Shown: positions 22,148 through 37,100 of the stretch, one piece after another
Layout: the number at the start of each line of letters is the position of its first letter
Numbering within the stretch: position 1 is the stretch's first letter
NCBI RefSeq assembly: GCF_037893015.1
Contig: NC_133658.1
Location: forward strand, 59,611,818 to 59,675,817
DNA from: Macrotis lagotis
Lineage: Eukaryota > Chordata > Mammalia > Peramelemorphia > Peramelidae
Direction of reading: 5' to 3'
DNA: 64,000 bases
Program-made: the position numbers and the translations under genes
Notes under the pieces: model-generated
Seen by the model: the letters and a program-made list of their open reading frames with translations, nothing else
Databases searched by the model: none
What the model was told of the DNA's origin: nothing

Positions 22148-25100
22148 CTGTAAAAAAGAGAGACTGATAAGCTAAAACATTTTTTATTTCAATCAAACAT
22201 ATTAAAGACAATAAAAGTGTGAGAAGTATTTCTCAATTTATAAACCCTTTATAGTATGCAAGAGTAGACAAATAATAAACATTTCTGCCCTAGAATTTTC
22301 TAAGAAACCTTAATTAATGAACTAAGATGTCCACAATTCTTTTTAATGCTTCATTATATCGTACAAGAGGAAATTCTCTTCCCCCTTCCTAAAATACACA
22401 CAAACACAGAGACACAGATATGCTCTTCCTAATGCTGAATAGAAAGAAAGTTGAACTTAAAGTTTTGAAGAACGAGGATCAAATCCCAGCTCTTGTGATG
22501 TGGTCATGAACTTCTTGAGATGTTTGCTCACTTGGATGAGGAGATTGACCTACATGACTTCTAACAACTCTTCTAGCTCTAAACTTTTAAGTCTATGAGT
22601 CTTTCTTACCCATAATATTTAATTAAGTAGATATTTTTATCCTCAAACATGAAACCTCAGGGGAAAAGTGGCACAAAATATTAGGCTGTGACACAATTGA
22701 GGCTGAGAAAAGGAAACCCATAACTAGCTTAATCCATCACTACTTAGGTGATAAAGTTATTTTTAGTAAGACAAATTTTCACCTGAATCAGATTTCAGCT
22801 AAAACCTAAAACTGCTGCTAAATATGGCTAGAATAGTAAGCTCAAAGAACCACTAGAAAACACAGTGTTCATATGGTTTTGGTCATGGATTTGTTCATGG
22901 TACAAACTACTTTCACCCATTTTTCCCCTTTAGCATCAGATTAGGCTACAGACATGAAGAGTGGTCAGATCCCCCAAATAAAAATTGGTCAGAAATAGGA
23001 CTACACAGAACAATGGATGATACAGTAAAATTCAGCATAACATCAGAGAAAACAATCCTGAAGGGCACACACAGACACAAAGACACACACAGGGCTGTTT
23101 CAAGTCAAGTTGGCCTACAAAGTAGCGAGTCTCATTCAATCCATCATCTGTATCTCTTTAAAAATACAAAAAGTTCAGTTTGGGAACTTGGGTGTTTTTG
23201 TCTATCCTGCTCTCAGAAAAGGCAATAAGATCTCCAGCTCCAGCTCATGGCCAGGATGGGATGAGCTTTGCTCCCCCCCCCCCCGCTGTTCTGCTGGAAC
23301 CTTGGGTTGCATTCCAGGGCCCTCAGTCCAGGCCTTCCCAATACTGTGTGTGTGTCTTGCTTTCTACCAGCTCTCCTCTGTCTCATCTTCCATCACTAGG
23401 ATGAAAGTTCCTTTGAGCAGAGGACTATTGTCCTTGCTGCCATCTGTGTTCCCTGTTGTTTGACAGCCAGCCAGAACATCCTATCCTATCATTTCATATC
23501 AATTCATCCATTTTCCAGTTAAACATTTCTCTCTTGCAATGTCCTCTCTACAGATATCCATCACCCCATAAAAAACCAGAACTGCAAATTATAGAAACCA
23601 AGGTTTCCGTGTGATTTAATGATTCCATAACAAAATAATTATACAATCTACATTGTTGAAGACATTACACAAACTTACATACCTGCAAAAAGTCGATAGT
23701 TCCTGTGACCTTTAAAATTTTTGTTTTTTACACCTGGAGAAAGCAGCTCTGAAAAACAAAATGGCAATAGTTCAAAGGCATTGCAAGATTTCTAAATAGC
23801 AAACACAGTAACAGAAAATCATTCAGATTTCAACAATACAAAAAAACTATAAAATATTTCAATTAGTACCCCTGCTTATCAATATGGTAATATTATAATT
23901 TTTAAAACTGTTTAAAACATTTATCAGTTAACTATACCATCAAGAAAACAGATAGCCAGAATGAACTAAGAATAAGAAGTTCATGCTAGGAAAAGACACC
24001 TATAGATCTTCCTCCTGAGGAATAGCTGTTCAGACTATCAAACAAGGGAAAAGTAAATCCAGAAACTGTCCTTATGTACTTTAAATCAGAAGTCATTCAC
24101 AAATCTATTAACTGAATCCACTCAGGCCACTCAGTAAAAGCAATCTATGGTACTGACATAGTTTATTGAGAATCAAAGCTAACCTATTTGTCTGATATCA
24201 TGTGAGAAATACTGCATGGAACCAGAACACTGCACACCATAACAGCAACATGGGGGTGATGAGCAATCTTAATGGACTTGCTCATTTCAATCAGGGACAA
24301 TTTTAGGGTGTCTGTGATAGAGAATACTATCTGTATCCAAAGAAAGAATTGTGGAGTTTAAATGAAGACCAAAGACTATTACATTTAATTTTTTAAAAAG
24401 TTATCTTATTATGTAATTTTGCTGTCCCAAATATTTTGATTTTTTTTCTTAAGGATATGATTTCTCTCTCAACACATTCATAGAAAACAATGTAAAGACT
24501 ATCAGACTGCCTTCTTTGTGGGGTAGGGGGGAAGAGAAGAGAGATTGGGGGAAAATTGTAAAATTCAAAAGTAAATAATTTTTTAAAAAAAGTGAATCTA
24601 TATCAGATTATTTGTTGCTTTAGGGAAAGGGAAGAGAAAGGAGAGAGAAGGAAGAAAAATTCAGAACTCAAAATCTTACAAAAATGAAGTTGAAAACTAC
24701 CTTTATATATGATTTGCTTATATTACATTTATACCTAATCTTTACATATAATTGAAAAATACTATTAAGGAATATATAGGGGCAGCTAGGTGGCGCAGTG
24801 GATAGAGCACCGGCCCTGGAGTCAGGAGTACCTGAGTTCAAATCTAGGTTCAGACACTGTGTGGCCTTAACCCCATTGCCTTGCAAAAACTAAAAAAAAA
24901 TACATATATATGTATATGCGCATGTGCCTGTGTGTATACACACCCACATAAAATATATTGAGACTTAATGCTACTTAATTTTGCAACTGTGTTCTGGGGT
25001 GATACTATCAGTTTAGATCATGTCTAAGTTTGTCTGCAAGTTAAATGTCTCCAAAGCAGAAAAAGCAGCTTCAGATTTATATTTGTAAGCTTTTTCAACT

Positions 25101-28100
25101 GCCCAACATGTTAGCAGAATCACCTTTACACTTGAATAACCCTACACCAATTTCTCTTCTGGAAATATAAATACTGCAGACTCTGCTGATTCCTCAAGCT
25201 TTCTTTCAATAACATGAGGAATCAGCAGAAATCTTTTTCTTTCTACATATCTATTTATTAGTTAATTAAGTCATCAGAACAACGCTGTAACTTAAGCTGT
25301 CTTTTAAAAACACATGGAAACTGATTATATTTTGACTAAAGAATTAAAATGTCTAGATTTGTCTCTATTTGTCTTCTATGAAGGAAGGTGAAGAACAATG
25401 GCACTTAGTGATGGGCTTGTAGTCATTTTTGCCAGAACACCCCATTTCTCTGAAAATCTGTTTTACTTCAAACTGGATTTAGTGTATTTCAAACCACATG
25501 TCCCTTTACTGGGGTGGATACTTTTCCCTTTACTGACACAGACTGAAACCCCTCAACACCTTAACAGGCTGGCTTTGTGAACAAGTATGACTAACTCTTC
25601 AGTGATGAGATACTTAACTTGGACAGTCTGGTTCTCTCATATGGCACACCCAAACTGGAAGCTTTTCCAGCTTGGTAGGGGCAAGTAAAGCTTCAACCAC
25701 TGGCACAGTTTTCAAAAACCCAAGGTTACTTAATCATAAGGCATGAGAGGAAAACATCAATTTGGGGGGGGGGGCGGGGGGGGGGCTTAGGTGTAGAATA
25801 ATCAAATAGAAAGTACTATCAAAAGCTATCCTAAAGTTAAAAATTACTAAATTCTATTGTCTAATGGCCATATAAAATAAAAATAAAACCTAAACAGCAA
25901 ATGATAATACATAAAATTAAAGGACATTTACAACTTTTCAAATATCCTCTTATCTGCAACTAGAATAAAATCAGGAAAATAAGAACAAGCTCTTCTCAGT
26001 TTTAAGTTTTTTAACTGAGAAAATACAGGATTATCATAAAAATGAATATTAGCAATAACTAGACATCCCTAATTTGCACTTTGACAAAGCCAAAAATGCA
26101 GACTGTGGTTCACTAACATAAAAAAAATCTTCTGTGATAAAACCTAAGTAAGACACATCAATTTTTCTCTAGACAATAATATTCAGTATTCAAAAATAGT
26201 CAATATTTAATTAGAATGTTCATATAAGAACTGACAGAATTTTTAAAAAAATACAACTTTTTTTCAATGTTAAATGAAAGTATCAAACACAAGGTATTAA
26301 ATCAGCATATCTTTAAAATCTTAAAAAAAATCTTTAAAAACTTTAACAAAACATGTTTCCCAATAATGAATATTACCTCTGCTAATTTCCAAGTCCACAG
26401 GATACTCAATATTCTTAATAAGCTTTTGACATCCACCAGTCTTTTCATACACAAACCGTTTGAGGTGCAGAACAAGAACAGGGGGGAGCTTTTCCAGGGT
26501 CACTCTCCGACTAATCTCAACCTAAGACACAGAGAGTAAATGAATTCATCATGCCAGTCTGAAAGTAAAAGTCAACCTGGTTACCAACAGATCCTTCAAC
26601 TCCTAAAACTGCTCCGTTATAAATGAGGTGGGAAACAAGTTCTCCAGGAGAGTAGCCTGGGGCAATAAGGAACAGTGTCGATCCAGACAACTGCAAGGGG
26701 GGTTTCCCCAGAATAAAATAGCAGGTGTGAACCTTTCTTTTCCTCTTTCTTTCTCTGTCTCACTCTGGCTGTGTCTCACTCTTTATAAACCTGTGACTTC
26801 ACTGATCTGGGGAGCTGACAGTGGGATCCTGTCATCTGCCCTGAAACCTGTGGTGCTGGAGCTTTGCTAGGGACTCAGGCAATTCCAGTGACTTGAGTAG
26901 GGCTCAACTCTTAAAATCAGTCTTCTGTACTGTTCTTACTCCCCTTAAACAATTATACTTATTAATATGAGAAAAAACAACTGGGGGGGGGGAATATAGG
27001 GCAGTGAACTGTGAGGAAGGAAGTCTGGGCTGAGTCACAGTTCTGCCACCAACTGCAAGCAGTCACTTGGGCAGTCACTTCTCCAGCTTCAGTTTTTCTC
27101 TATTCTATGAGAATTAGACTGAATGATCTCCAAGGTCTCACCTGAGATGGACCTTCCAGGTCTAAGTCTAACAATGACTGCTGTTTTTATACTTAGTCGA
27201 GTTTCTATCACATTTCTCCTTAAGAGTCATCTTTTGTATTTCAATAATACTTCTGTACCCCTGCCAATCCAATAATTATTTCCAAATTTTAAATGATTTT
27301 GCTGTTTTCTCATATTTTATTTATATCAAGTCTTTCCAAAAAATTTAGAAGATTGTCTAAATAGAGAACAAAAGCAACTTTCAGATGACCATGCAAAACT
27401 CCAAACAAAAAAATCCTTTGCTTAAAGGACATTAGCTGCTAAAAGAAAAATAATTTAACATTTATTACTGGTTCTCTTTATTGGTATAATTAATTTATGT
27501 GAACATCTCATAGCTACAACTAAAGTGGGAGAAACTTGGGATCCAGCTTTTGTGTTTCCTCGTAATCATAATGTTTTATACATAGCAGATGCTTAACAAA
27601 GACATGCTGACCAATGAAAATAGCATTTATTTTATCAATTAGTTAAAGAGATAGACTATAATCATCAAATTTTAGAAGTGAATAATTACCATGTCAGCTA
27701 CATCTTTGGAAAAATTGGTTTTAAAATGTTTGGCTATCTATTTCCTACCCTGGAAGCAAATTCTTTTACTGTAATATTTTTGTACCCTACAAATCAAATT
27801 CTCTTAAACTGAAGTTTTTTTTAATTTTCTTATTGAATTTCTCATATTTTCATTGAGTCTCATTAATTTCAAAAGGCATCTAGGTGGTTCAATAGAACAC
27901 CAGGCCGGGAATCAGAAAGATTACTTTGTTCAAGTACAAATTTGGCCTCACTGACCCTGGACCAAGTCACTTAAGCCTGTTTGTTGCAATTCCTTCATCA
28001 GTAAAATGATCTGGAGAAGGACATTTACCCTTTTGTCACTCCATTATTTTTATTAAGAAAATTCCAAATGGTATTATAAGCATTGGACATGACTGAAAAA

Positions 28101-31100
28101 TGATTCAACCACAACAATATGAATTTCAAGTAAACAATTTGTAGCTAAAGTAAAAATGAACTTTTCATATACAGTACTAATCACAGTTCAGTCCTACAAT
28201 GTGGGTCCCAGATTCTCACATTTTTGAAATAATTGTTTTAAAATGTAAAGTATACTATCTGTTCAGTTCTCAGCTAGATTGAGTGTAGTTAGTAGCAGAG
28301 TAAAGTGTAAATGGGAAATGCTTATCATAAATAAAAATATAATACATCATAGATAATGTTAACCTATGGTTTTCTAAGAGGCTGTGGCCTTAGAAATGGA
28401 TCCATTTCTATTCAACTTATTCTAAGTACTAGAGACAAAAAAAATACCATAAAAGAACTTATAGTCTACTAATAGAGAATATGATATGGCAACAAATTGT
28501 ATGAGAAAGAATCAAGTGTTATAGAAAAAAACTGACTAGAGATAAAATAGTTTCTCATATATTTATGTATATGTTTTTGCATATTTATGTAGATATAAAA
28601 ATATAGCATTTTGTATGCTTATGGGCCTATACACATATACTCAAATTAATATGGGAGTATCTAGAAAGGTTTTGTGTAAAAAAAACTCTGGGCAAGGCCC
28701 ATAGAAATAACAGGGAAGAAAATGATGAGATGAATAGCTAGCATTGACAAAGCATATTAAGGTTTGCAAAAGGGAATCTCATTTGAGTCCCACAAAACCT
28801 TGGAAAATAACTACTCTTTCATCCCCACTGTAGGGAAACTGAAGAAGACAGCAATGAGGGAGTAGCTCAGGGTCACAAAACTGCTCAATGTCTAAGGTCT
28901 CCCTAATGCCAGCCCTCTATCCTCTGCACCACCAGTTGTCTTTTGAATATACAAGATTCAAGAAAACAAATAATACATATGAAGGAGATCAAAGGATGCA
29001 ATTAAGGAACTTTGGTTAGAACAGAAGCATTCATGAAGGTAAATACTGCTAAACGAGGTAGAAAAACTGGCTTGGACAAAGTGCAAAGAATCCTGTTATA
29101 TCAGGACAAGGAGTCTGTAGTTTTATCTTGCAAGGATTAGTTAAGTAGCTATTTAAAGCAATTACAGAGTAATCAAGGAACTGTATAGGTCACATCACCG
29201 AGAATCACTGTAAAAAGTAGCAACTTCTTTTTGTCCAGTTGTAAAAATTAAATTATAAATTTCTTTTTTCCTTGTTTCCCATTTCTCATATCTTGAAGCA
29301 GTCTTTTTTTCCCTAAGCTATGGTTACAGCTTTAAACTTTATGTTACCCTCAGATGCTTAATTACAAAGTCCAGCCAAGCAATTAATCTTAACTACTCCA
29401 TATTAGAGAACCCCGACCATGGAAATGTCAATGTCTTTATGTGTATGAATTAGAACGAATTACCAAAGGGCAGCTAGGAGGCATAGTGGATAGAGCACTG
29501 GCCCTGGAGTAAGGAGGACCCAGGTTCAAGTCTGGCCTCAGACACTTAATAACTGCCTAGCTGTGTGACCTTGGGCAAGTCACTTAACCCTACTCCCTAA
29601 AAATTTTTTTAAATTAAAAAATTTTTAAATTAAAAAAAGAAAGAATGAATCACCAAGTTCACAGAACTTTTAAAAAAATCAAAATGGAAAACTCAATCTT
29701 TTTCAAAAGAGAAAATTCTTCCTATTGCCTCTAGGAAAAAGTATAACTTCTTCCATTTAGTTGTTGAGGCCCCCTACAATCTTGTCCTTCTTTATGTTCT
29801 CTGGTTAAGGCATGTTAGCATTCTCTGTTCTTCACACAGGGATGATACTTCCATGTCCATCTCTGACTCTGCACTGGTCATGTTTCAAGCCACGGATGTC
29901 CTCCTTCCTTACCCAGGATCTTAGAATCCCTTTATTCCTTAAAAATGCAGGTTAAACTATTGTTCTATCAGAACCCAGGAGGGATGGGAATTTGCATGAA
30001 CTGATGCTGAGCTAGATGAGCAGAACCAGAACATTGTACACCCTAACAACAACATGAGGGTGATGATAATGTTAATGGACTTGCTCATGTCATTAATCCA
30101 ACCATCAGGGACAATTTGGGGTTTTCTGCAATGGAGAACACCATCTGTATCCAGAGAAAGAATTGTGGAGTTTGAACAAAGACCAAAGATTATTACCTTC
30201 AATTTGGGGGGGGGGGGGGGGGGCCTGTTATCTTATTATGTAATTCTGCTATCTCTTATATTTTATTTTTCTTCCTTAAGGATATGATTTCCCTCTCATT
30301 ACATTCAACTTAGATCAACATGGAAACAATGTAAAGACTAACAGACTGCCTACTGTGGGGGGAGGTAAACAAGATTGGGGGTAAATTGTAAAACTCAAAA
30401 TAAATAAAATCCTTTCTTTAAAAGAAATGCAGGTTAAGAATATCTTTTTTCTATACCTGAAGTTCTACTGTTCCCTCCCAACTCCAATATCCTCAGTAAC
30501 TACCCTATATTTAATCTGTATATTTTCGATCAATATATTCTTGTACAATTTTATCTCTGATAGAATGTAAACTTCTTGAGTAGGAGGTAACCCATCTTTT
30601 GTATTTGTATTCCTAAGATCTGGCACATAGTAGGAGCTTAATAAAAGGTTGCTGACTGACCAAATGCAGAGAGGGAAGGTAATTTAGTCAACGTCACACA
30701 ATACCATTCAATGCTGGGAGTCTAAAACTGAATGCATGTTTAATTCATGAGGAAAATATTAAATGGCACTGTAATGAATGCAAGGGAACCTGAATGAATT
30801 TAGTTTCAATTGTCTTAGTTTAGGCTAAATTAGTAAAGATCCAGTAACTGACAATTTATTGGTACATTTAGGGGAAATAAGTGAAATCCAACATCTCTTG
30901 GATGGAATAATTCTTTCATATTCAAATCTGATTTTTAAAATTTCCATACTAACAAAACTGCTTTAAATAATCTAGTATAATGATGAGAACAACGAATCTG
31001 GAGTTGACCCTGGGGGCCTTTTTTCAAATTCTTGCTCTGCCACTTTCCCAGCTAGCTCTGGGCTCTCTCCCTCACAACCTGTTATCTCTGTGAAAATACC

Positions 31101-34100
31101 TCTTGTTTGGTTTTTGTGGTATATCCTTGGACAGACTCTCTCGCCACCAGACTTTCCAAGGCATCCTGGACTGTATGTATCTTCTCAGACTGTATATCCA
31201 ATTGCAAAGTAAAAAATGGTTGCAAAGTGGCAGATTCCTTTGAACTCTGCTGATAAACTACAGATCTAAAAGGACAGAAAAACAAAGATTATATAAAATA
31301 TAACTTCTGCCACTACTGCCTGAAGCTAATCACTAGGGTAGAAAGAAGATATTTCAAAAGACCAGATGATAAGATAATTTGAAATAGAGCATATCATTTT
31401 CTGCAAATTGAATGTAGTATGAGTCATAGGACTCCTACGAACATTTTCAATATACCCCATCACCAGTTTGCACTTTTTCTAGTTAAGCTCAATTTTGTCA
31501 AAATGTTTTGAAAAAGAAAATGAATTTTCTGCAGTCAGTATAAGTTACTTGGTAGTCTACCTATCATGACATACGCAGGCACTATATGAACATAATTACA
31601 AAATACTCTGACATATCTAAACAACTGGAGAAATATTACTTGCTTGTGAGTAACCAGAGCCAATATAATAAAAATTATATTTCTGTCTAAAGTAACTTAC
31701 TTATTCAGTGCTATGATTACACTACCAAAGAATTACTTTACAGAGCCAAAAAACCCAACAACAAAATTCATCTGAAAATAAAAAAGGTCAATAGCAAATG
31801 TATCAATGAAAACAGTGAAGGAAGGTGGTCTAACAATATTAGATTTTTAAACTGCATTACCTAATGGCAATCAGAAAAATCATCTGGTACTGGGTAGAGA
31901 ACAGTGGTTGATTAATGGAATAATTTAGGCACCCAATACACAGTACTAAATGACCACAGTAATCTAGTATCTGATTAAAAAAAAAGAGCCAAGTTTTTGT
32001 GATAAAAACTCACCATGTGGGAAAAACTAGAGTGCAATTTGGCAGCAAGTATGCAAAGACTAAGAACTTACAACCAAATTAGAGCCAGAAGCAGACCACG
32101 GGAAGTAATATGGATAATTCTGATCAGATTACATTTAAAAGTGTTTTGCAGAAACAAAATCAATGAAGCCAAAATTAGAAGGAAAGCAGGAAACTGAGGG
32201 AAAATTTTACCAGCACCCTTATGGATAAAGGCCTCATTTTTCAAATATATTGGAAACTGATTAAATAAAAAACATTTCCCAATGACAAATGGTCAAAGGA
32301 TAAGAACAGGCAATATCAGAAGAAAGAATCAAAGCTATCAAATGTCAAAAGAAAAATTTTTCTAAATGATTAGAGGTACCCCCTTCTACCCATCAGATTA
32401 GCTAACAAGACAGAAAAGGAAAATGATAAATGTTGGAGGGAATGTGGAAAAAAGGGGCACCAAATGAATCAATACTGGAGTTGTAAAATGATCTAACCAT
32501 TCTGCAGAACAATTTAGTACTATGCCCAAAGAATTACAAAACTATGCTATACCCTTTGATCCATCTACCACTTTTAAGTCTGTATCTCAAAGAGCTCAAA
32601 GAAAAAGGAAAAGGACCCATTTGTACAAAAATGTTTATAGTAGCTCTTTTTATGATGGCAAAGAATTATATATGGGAGGAATGCCCATCAATTGGAGGAT
32701 GGTTGAGTAAGATGTGGTAAATGATGGACTACTTCTGTACTATGAGAAATAGGAAAAAGGATTTCAGAAAAACTTGAAAAGACTTAAGAATTAATGCAAA
32801 ATAAAGTAAGTAAAAACATTGTAAACAGTATCAGCAATTACTAGAAGGATGATCAACTGTGTAAGACTTAGCTAGCTAATATGATCAAGACTGATCCAGG
32901 ACATTCCAAAGGAACCATGATAAAAGATGAAATCTACCTCCAAAGAGAGAAATGAACCCTTGAACGTAGACTGATGCATTTTTTGTCTTTATTTTTTGTG
33001 CTTTTTGTTATTGCTATTATTTGCAATATGCCTAATATAGAAATGTTTCCAATGGCTTCAAATGACAACACACTCCTCTAAGTAAAGAAGTGTCAATTTT
33101 CCTCATGTTTTCTTAGCTGTTTTTCCCCTTTTATTTTCAAATTTCTGATGCTTGGGTGGAGAGGAAAAGCACCAGTAGTCAACTTGGCTTTAGATGTTCT
33201 GTTATCAATATAAAATGTTATTTCTATGGTCTGGTGGGTGACAAAACAAACTATTCTGCCTTAACATGATTGTGAAATAAGGTAATTAATTCTCTTTTTT
33301 ATTTTTTTCTTATGTATTTAAAAGAGCCTTGTTCATTTGCAATTAGTGTCATAGAAAAAAAAGCCAATAATTCAGTTTTATTGTGAGCAAAAAAGTTTAA
33401 CCTGGTCTCTCAGATTTGGGCTACTAAATGAAAATTGAAGCACAAGCTTTGACTTTGCATTTTCTAAGGACTCTATCAAAATGTACTAATAGTATTGTTT
33501 TTTTTTTTGTTCCTAGACTGGATCACAGAATTCTGAGCTAGTAAAGGATTTAGAGATTATCTATTGTAAACATCTAGACAAACAAGGTTCTGAGAAGAAA
33601 GTGACTTGCCTAAGGTCATATAACTAGTAAGTAGCAAAGCTAGCATTTGAACATATTCCAAATCTATTTCACTTTCTGAATCAGTCACATCTTTGGGTCT
33701 TGGCATAAAGTTTAAAATAAGGGAATTCAGCTAAACTCTAGAGGCCTTTCCAGTTCTAAATCGAGAGTACCTAGCAAAATAGAATTTAATTTCAACCTAG
33801 AGGTCCCTATTGGCACACCCCAGGTACCTGTGTTTAGGCTTGTGCTAGATAATATTTCTATATATAAATGGTCAGTAATTTCAGTGTTTGCAAAGTGCTT
33901 TATATCATGATTTCCCAACCACCCTGAGAAGTTTCCTCATTTTATAATTGGGAAAACTGGGTCTGAGAATCTCTACTGTTTCTTAGGTGATGTAGCTAGT
34001 GTTTGAGCAGGGGCATGGACCCAGATCTTCCTGACTGTTCAGTCCATAGGTTTACCAGTTTTCTCAGAATACTCCCCCTAAATAGCAAACTTCCATGTGA

Positions 34101-37100
34101 CACCAAACTAGAAGGGAGAACTAACACACTGAGCAGTCAGGATTTAAAACATCTAATGAAATTAAAGTTGATTGGGATGAATGTAACAAAGTGGAATGGG
34201 GTGGGCATGGTTGCCTGAAATGCTTCTGAACAAGACCTCGACTACAAGCTTCCCCACAGCCCACAATGCTGTTTTGGGGGAGGGAGGGGGCAGCAGAGCT
34301 TCCAGGCTGAGGTAGCATTATCTGCCCCACTCTTCTGGATCAGGTCATAACCAGAATCAGTACTCTGTCCCAAACACCCCATATTTCAGGGAGGACATTG
34401 ATGAGATGGACAATATTCAAAGGAAAGAAGACAATCAGGAGAGTGGAAGGCCCTGTGCTTTCTTGCCACCACATGAAGACTGGGTAAAGAGCCTTGGAGG
34501 AAACACGACATTTGTGGAACAGGAATGAGACTTGTTCAATTTGATCCAAAGTGAAGAAATATGGACAGTGGGGTGGATGGAGGTTCCAGAGACAAATGTC
34601 TGTACTCCCTAAGGAAATACTCTCTAAGAATTATGCTGATATAGAGCAGATTGATGTAGAAGGCCCTCTAAAATGTGCAATTATGAAGAGCAACAAGGGC
34701 ATTTTGGAGAAAAATAATATTAAGAAGGCAAAATAACGAAGCAGATCTATAAATGGTAAATATTTTTTAAAAATAACACACCGAATGTGTCCTCCAAAGA
34801 TGCCAGTAATTGGAGTCTGAATAAAATCAGCTTGCCGAGTGACTGATGTTTTGTTCCGTGGACCGACTTGTTCCCATTCATCTTCACTACCTTCTCCTTG
34901 TCCCTGTTCATCCTCAGGTACAGACTGTGTTTCAGGTCCATTGGAAACTGAAAATTCTGAAAGGGAAATACAGCTTCTATTATGGAATTCTATTGGATGG
35001 AATTCTATTATGGATGAAAATCCATAAAAAATTATAGCAAAAATTTTAGCTATTTAATTTTTTTAAAAACTTTAATCAATACACAAACTAATCAGATAGA
35101 TAAACAAAATGAAAAAAAAACTGTTGTTTCTCCTTGAATTTATTTAGAGAGATACATTTTTGTTTTTGCAAGGCAGTGGGCTTAAGTATCTTGCCCAAGT
35201 TCACAGCTAGGTAATTATTAAGTGTCTGAAGTCGAATTTGAACTCAGATCCTCCCTGACTTCAGGCTTGGTATTTCATTCACTGAGTCACCTAGCTGCCC
35301 CAGAGCATACATTATTTTTAAGGCAGAGATGTGCTAGAATAATTCACAAGACAGAAAAACCTTAAATTCAACTTGAAAAATTTTATATGCTAACTAAAAC
35401 TTAAAAGTACAACTCTTCTTAAAAAAGGTTTGGAAAGTATTAATGCAAAATGGTTTTCAGATTTTAATGACGGGCCATTATTACTCAACACTAAGACTTT
35501 ATACATGGGATGGACTTCAAGTCTGTCAAGTATGTTCTTTGAATATATATGATATTTCTTCTCCAGAAATAATATTACTTTTGAATACTTTGTAAGATAA
35601 TTTTCCAGAAGTAGGTCCATAGCTGAGATCAATAGACATTTAAGAATTAAACTATTGTTTTTTTTACAAAAAGCAAAATTGATGGGAAAAAGTCACTAAA
35701 TAATTATTTAAAACAATTCTTGAGAACTTTCTTAAAATAGTTTTGTGGCAAGTAAGGCAATTCAGGTAGCCTACTTTCATTATTTGGTAAAAGAAGTTTC
35801 TTTAAATTCAGCATTTCCTCATGGAGTCCATTTAGAATAAATCCAAGATACTCTTCAGCATCTTCCTGTCGACCCTAAAAATGAAAAACAAGACTTTATC
35901 ATTCTCAAAATTAGTTGCAAGATATGCATTAGACAATTCACCTTCCTATTTTTTTTTTCTGATGTCTCTTTTGGGAAACCAAAGTCATCATCATCCTTTA
36001 GACTTTGAGTACTCCTAGATCTCAACAGGGCACAGGGAAAAGTATCCAGAACTTCTGTCAGGGATTTGGGGTGGGATTATAAAATTAGAGTTGGCCGACA
36101 TTTCAGAAGTCACATAATCCAACTTCTTTATCATTAAAAAAATGAGAGAGATGAGGCACAGAAAAAGAGAGGTTAAATGGGTTGCTAGAGATCATACAGG
36201 TAATAAAGAGTAAAGGTTGAGAATTGAGCACTGTTTGACTCCAAAGCTTGTTTTTCTTGTTTTCTGCTGCTCCATTGCAAGAATACCAAAGGAAGGGCAG
36301 TGGTAAAGGGTGATAATCAGCAGAATTAGAGATCAGCTACCTTTGAAGCAATGTGGCTTAGGAGGAGAAAAAGGACTGAACTTGGGCTCAAACCTCATCT
36401 CACACTTACCAGCTATATAACTTTCTTTCAACAACAAAATGACAATACTTTATATTTATCTTACAACATTGGCATGTTAAGTGCTATATAAATTTTAGCT
36501 ACTAGAAACCCACAAAAAGATACGTGTTCAAGAAATTTCAAATGTACCATAACTCCTTACATAATTATATATTTAAAATTAAATTCTGAGGAATTCCAAA
36601 CACAGGGTCAGGTATGTGGAAGTGTCCTGTTAAACTGCAATGCCCTATAAGCCTATCTTTCTATATAACTGCACACGCTCAACCAATCTCAGACTTGAGA
36701 ATAAATCTGTTTCTTTTTTCCTGTGAAGGAACTCTCCTTAAGAGTCACCATACTGGAGTGACCTGAATCTGATTTAAAGTCCTGGTATTTCTAATATTTT
36801 ATCCAATGACAAAAAGTACTGTTTACACAGTGGATTGCAACCAGACTGGCAATAAACACAATAAGTAATCCTAAGAGTTGGCCCTAAGGGAGCACATTAA
36901 GATTTGCAAAAAGCTTTACAAATAGATTACTTTATCCTCAGATACCCCTGGGACAAAGATGCTATCATCATCCCTATTTTACAGAAGAAAACTGAGGGAG
37001 ATAGAGGTTCAGTGACATGCTTAGGGTGACACAGACTTGACTCCAGGTCTAGTCTCTATCCAGTGAGGTACTTAGTTGCCACTACTTAATAGTAAATACA

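Larger units (their letters stand above)
23749..26376 (-). other. USP10: USP10 intron 12
   Basis: Contains an L1 3' UTR piece, a deleted SINE, an AT/CA-rich stretch after it and a G11-C-G10 run. The rest (24900-25760) shows nothing recognised. Confidence 0.6.
26522..31099 (-). other. USP10: USP10 intron 11
   Basis: Holds a MIR at about 27000-27170, a composite SINE, a MIR at 28710-28950, a CORE-type SINE at 29468, and an L2 piece split by L1 at 29700-30660. The segment 26600-26900 is GC-richer and unassigned. Confidence 0.6.
31266..34781 (-). other. USP10: USP10 intron 10
   Basis: Contains the L1 fragment at 31735-33110, a MIR-like piece at 33520-33670 and a CR1/L3-like piece near 34180-34560. 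The rest shows no feature. Confidence 0.6.

Noticed and set aside
21960..22211. 83-codon frame starting [11 protein letters not shown] as its own start
   Set aside because: The first 21 codons are intron; coding starts at 22147 after the tttttacag acceptor.
23110..23463. 117-codon plus-strand frame in intron 13
   Set aside because: Serine/proline-rich chance frame in a GC-richer patch, crossing a C12 run and an L2-like tail; no family resemblance.
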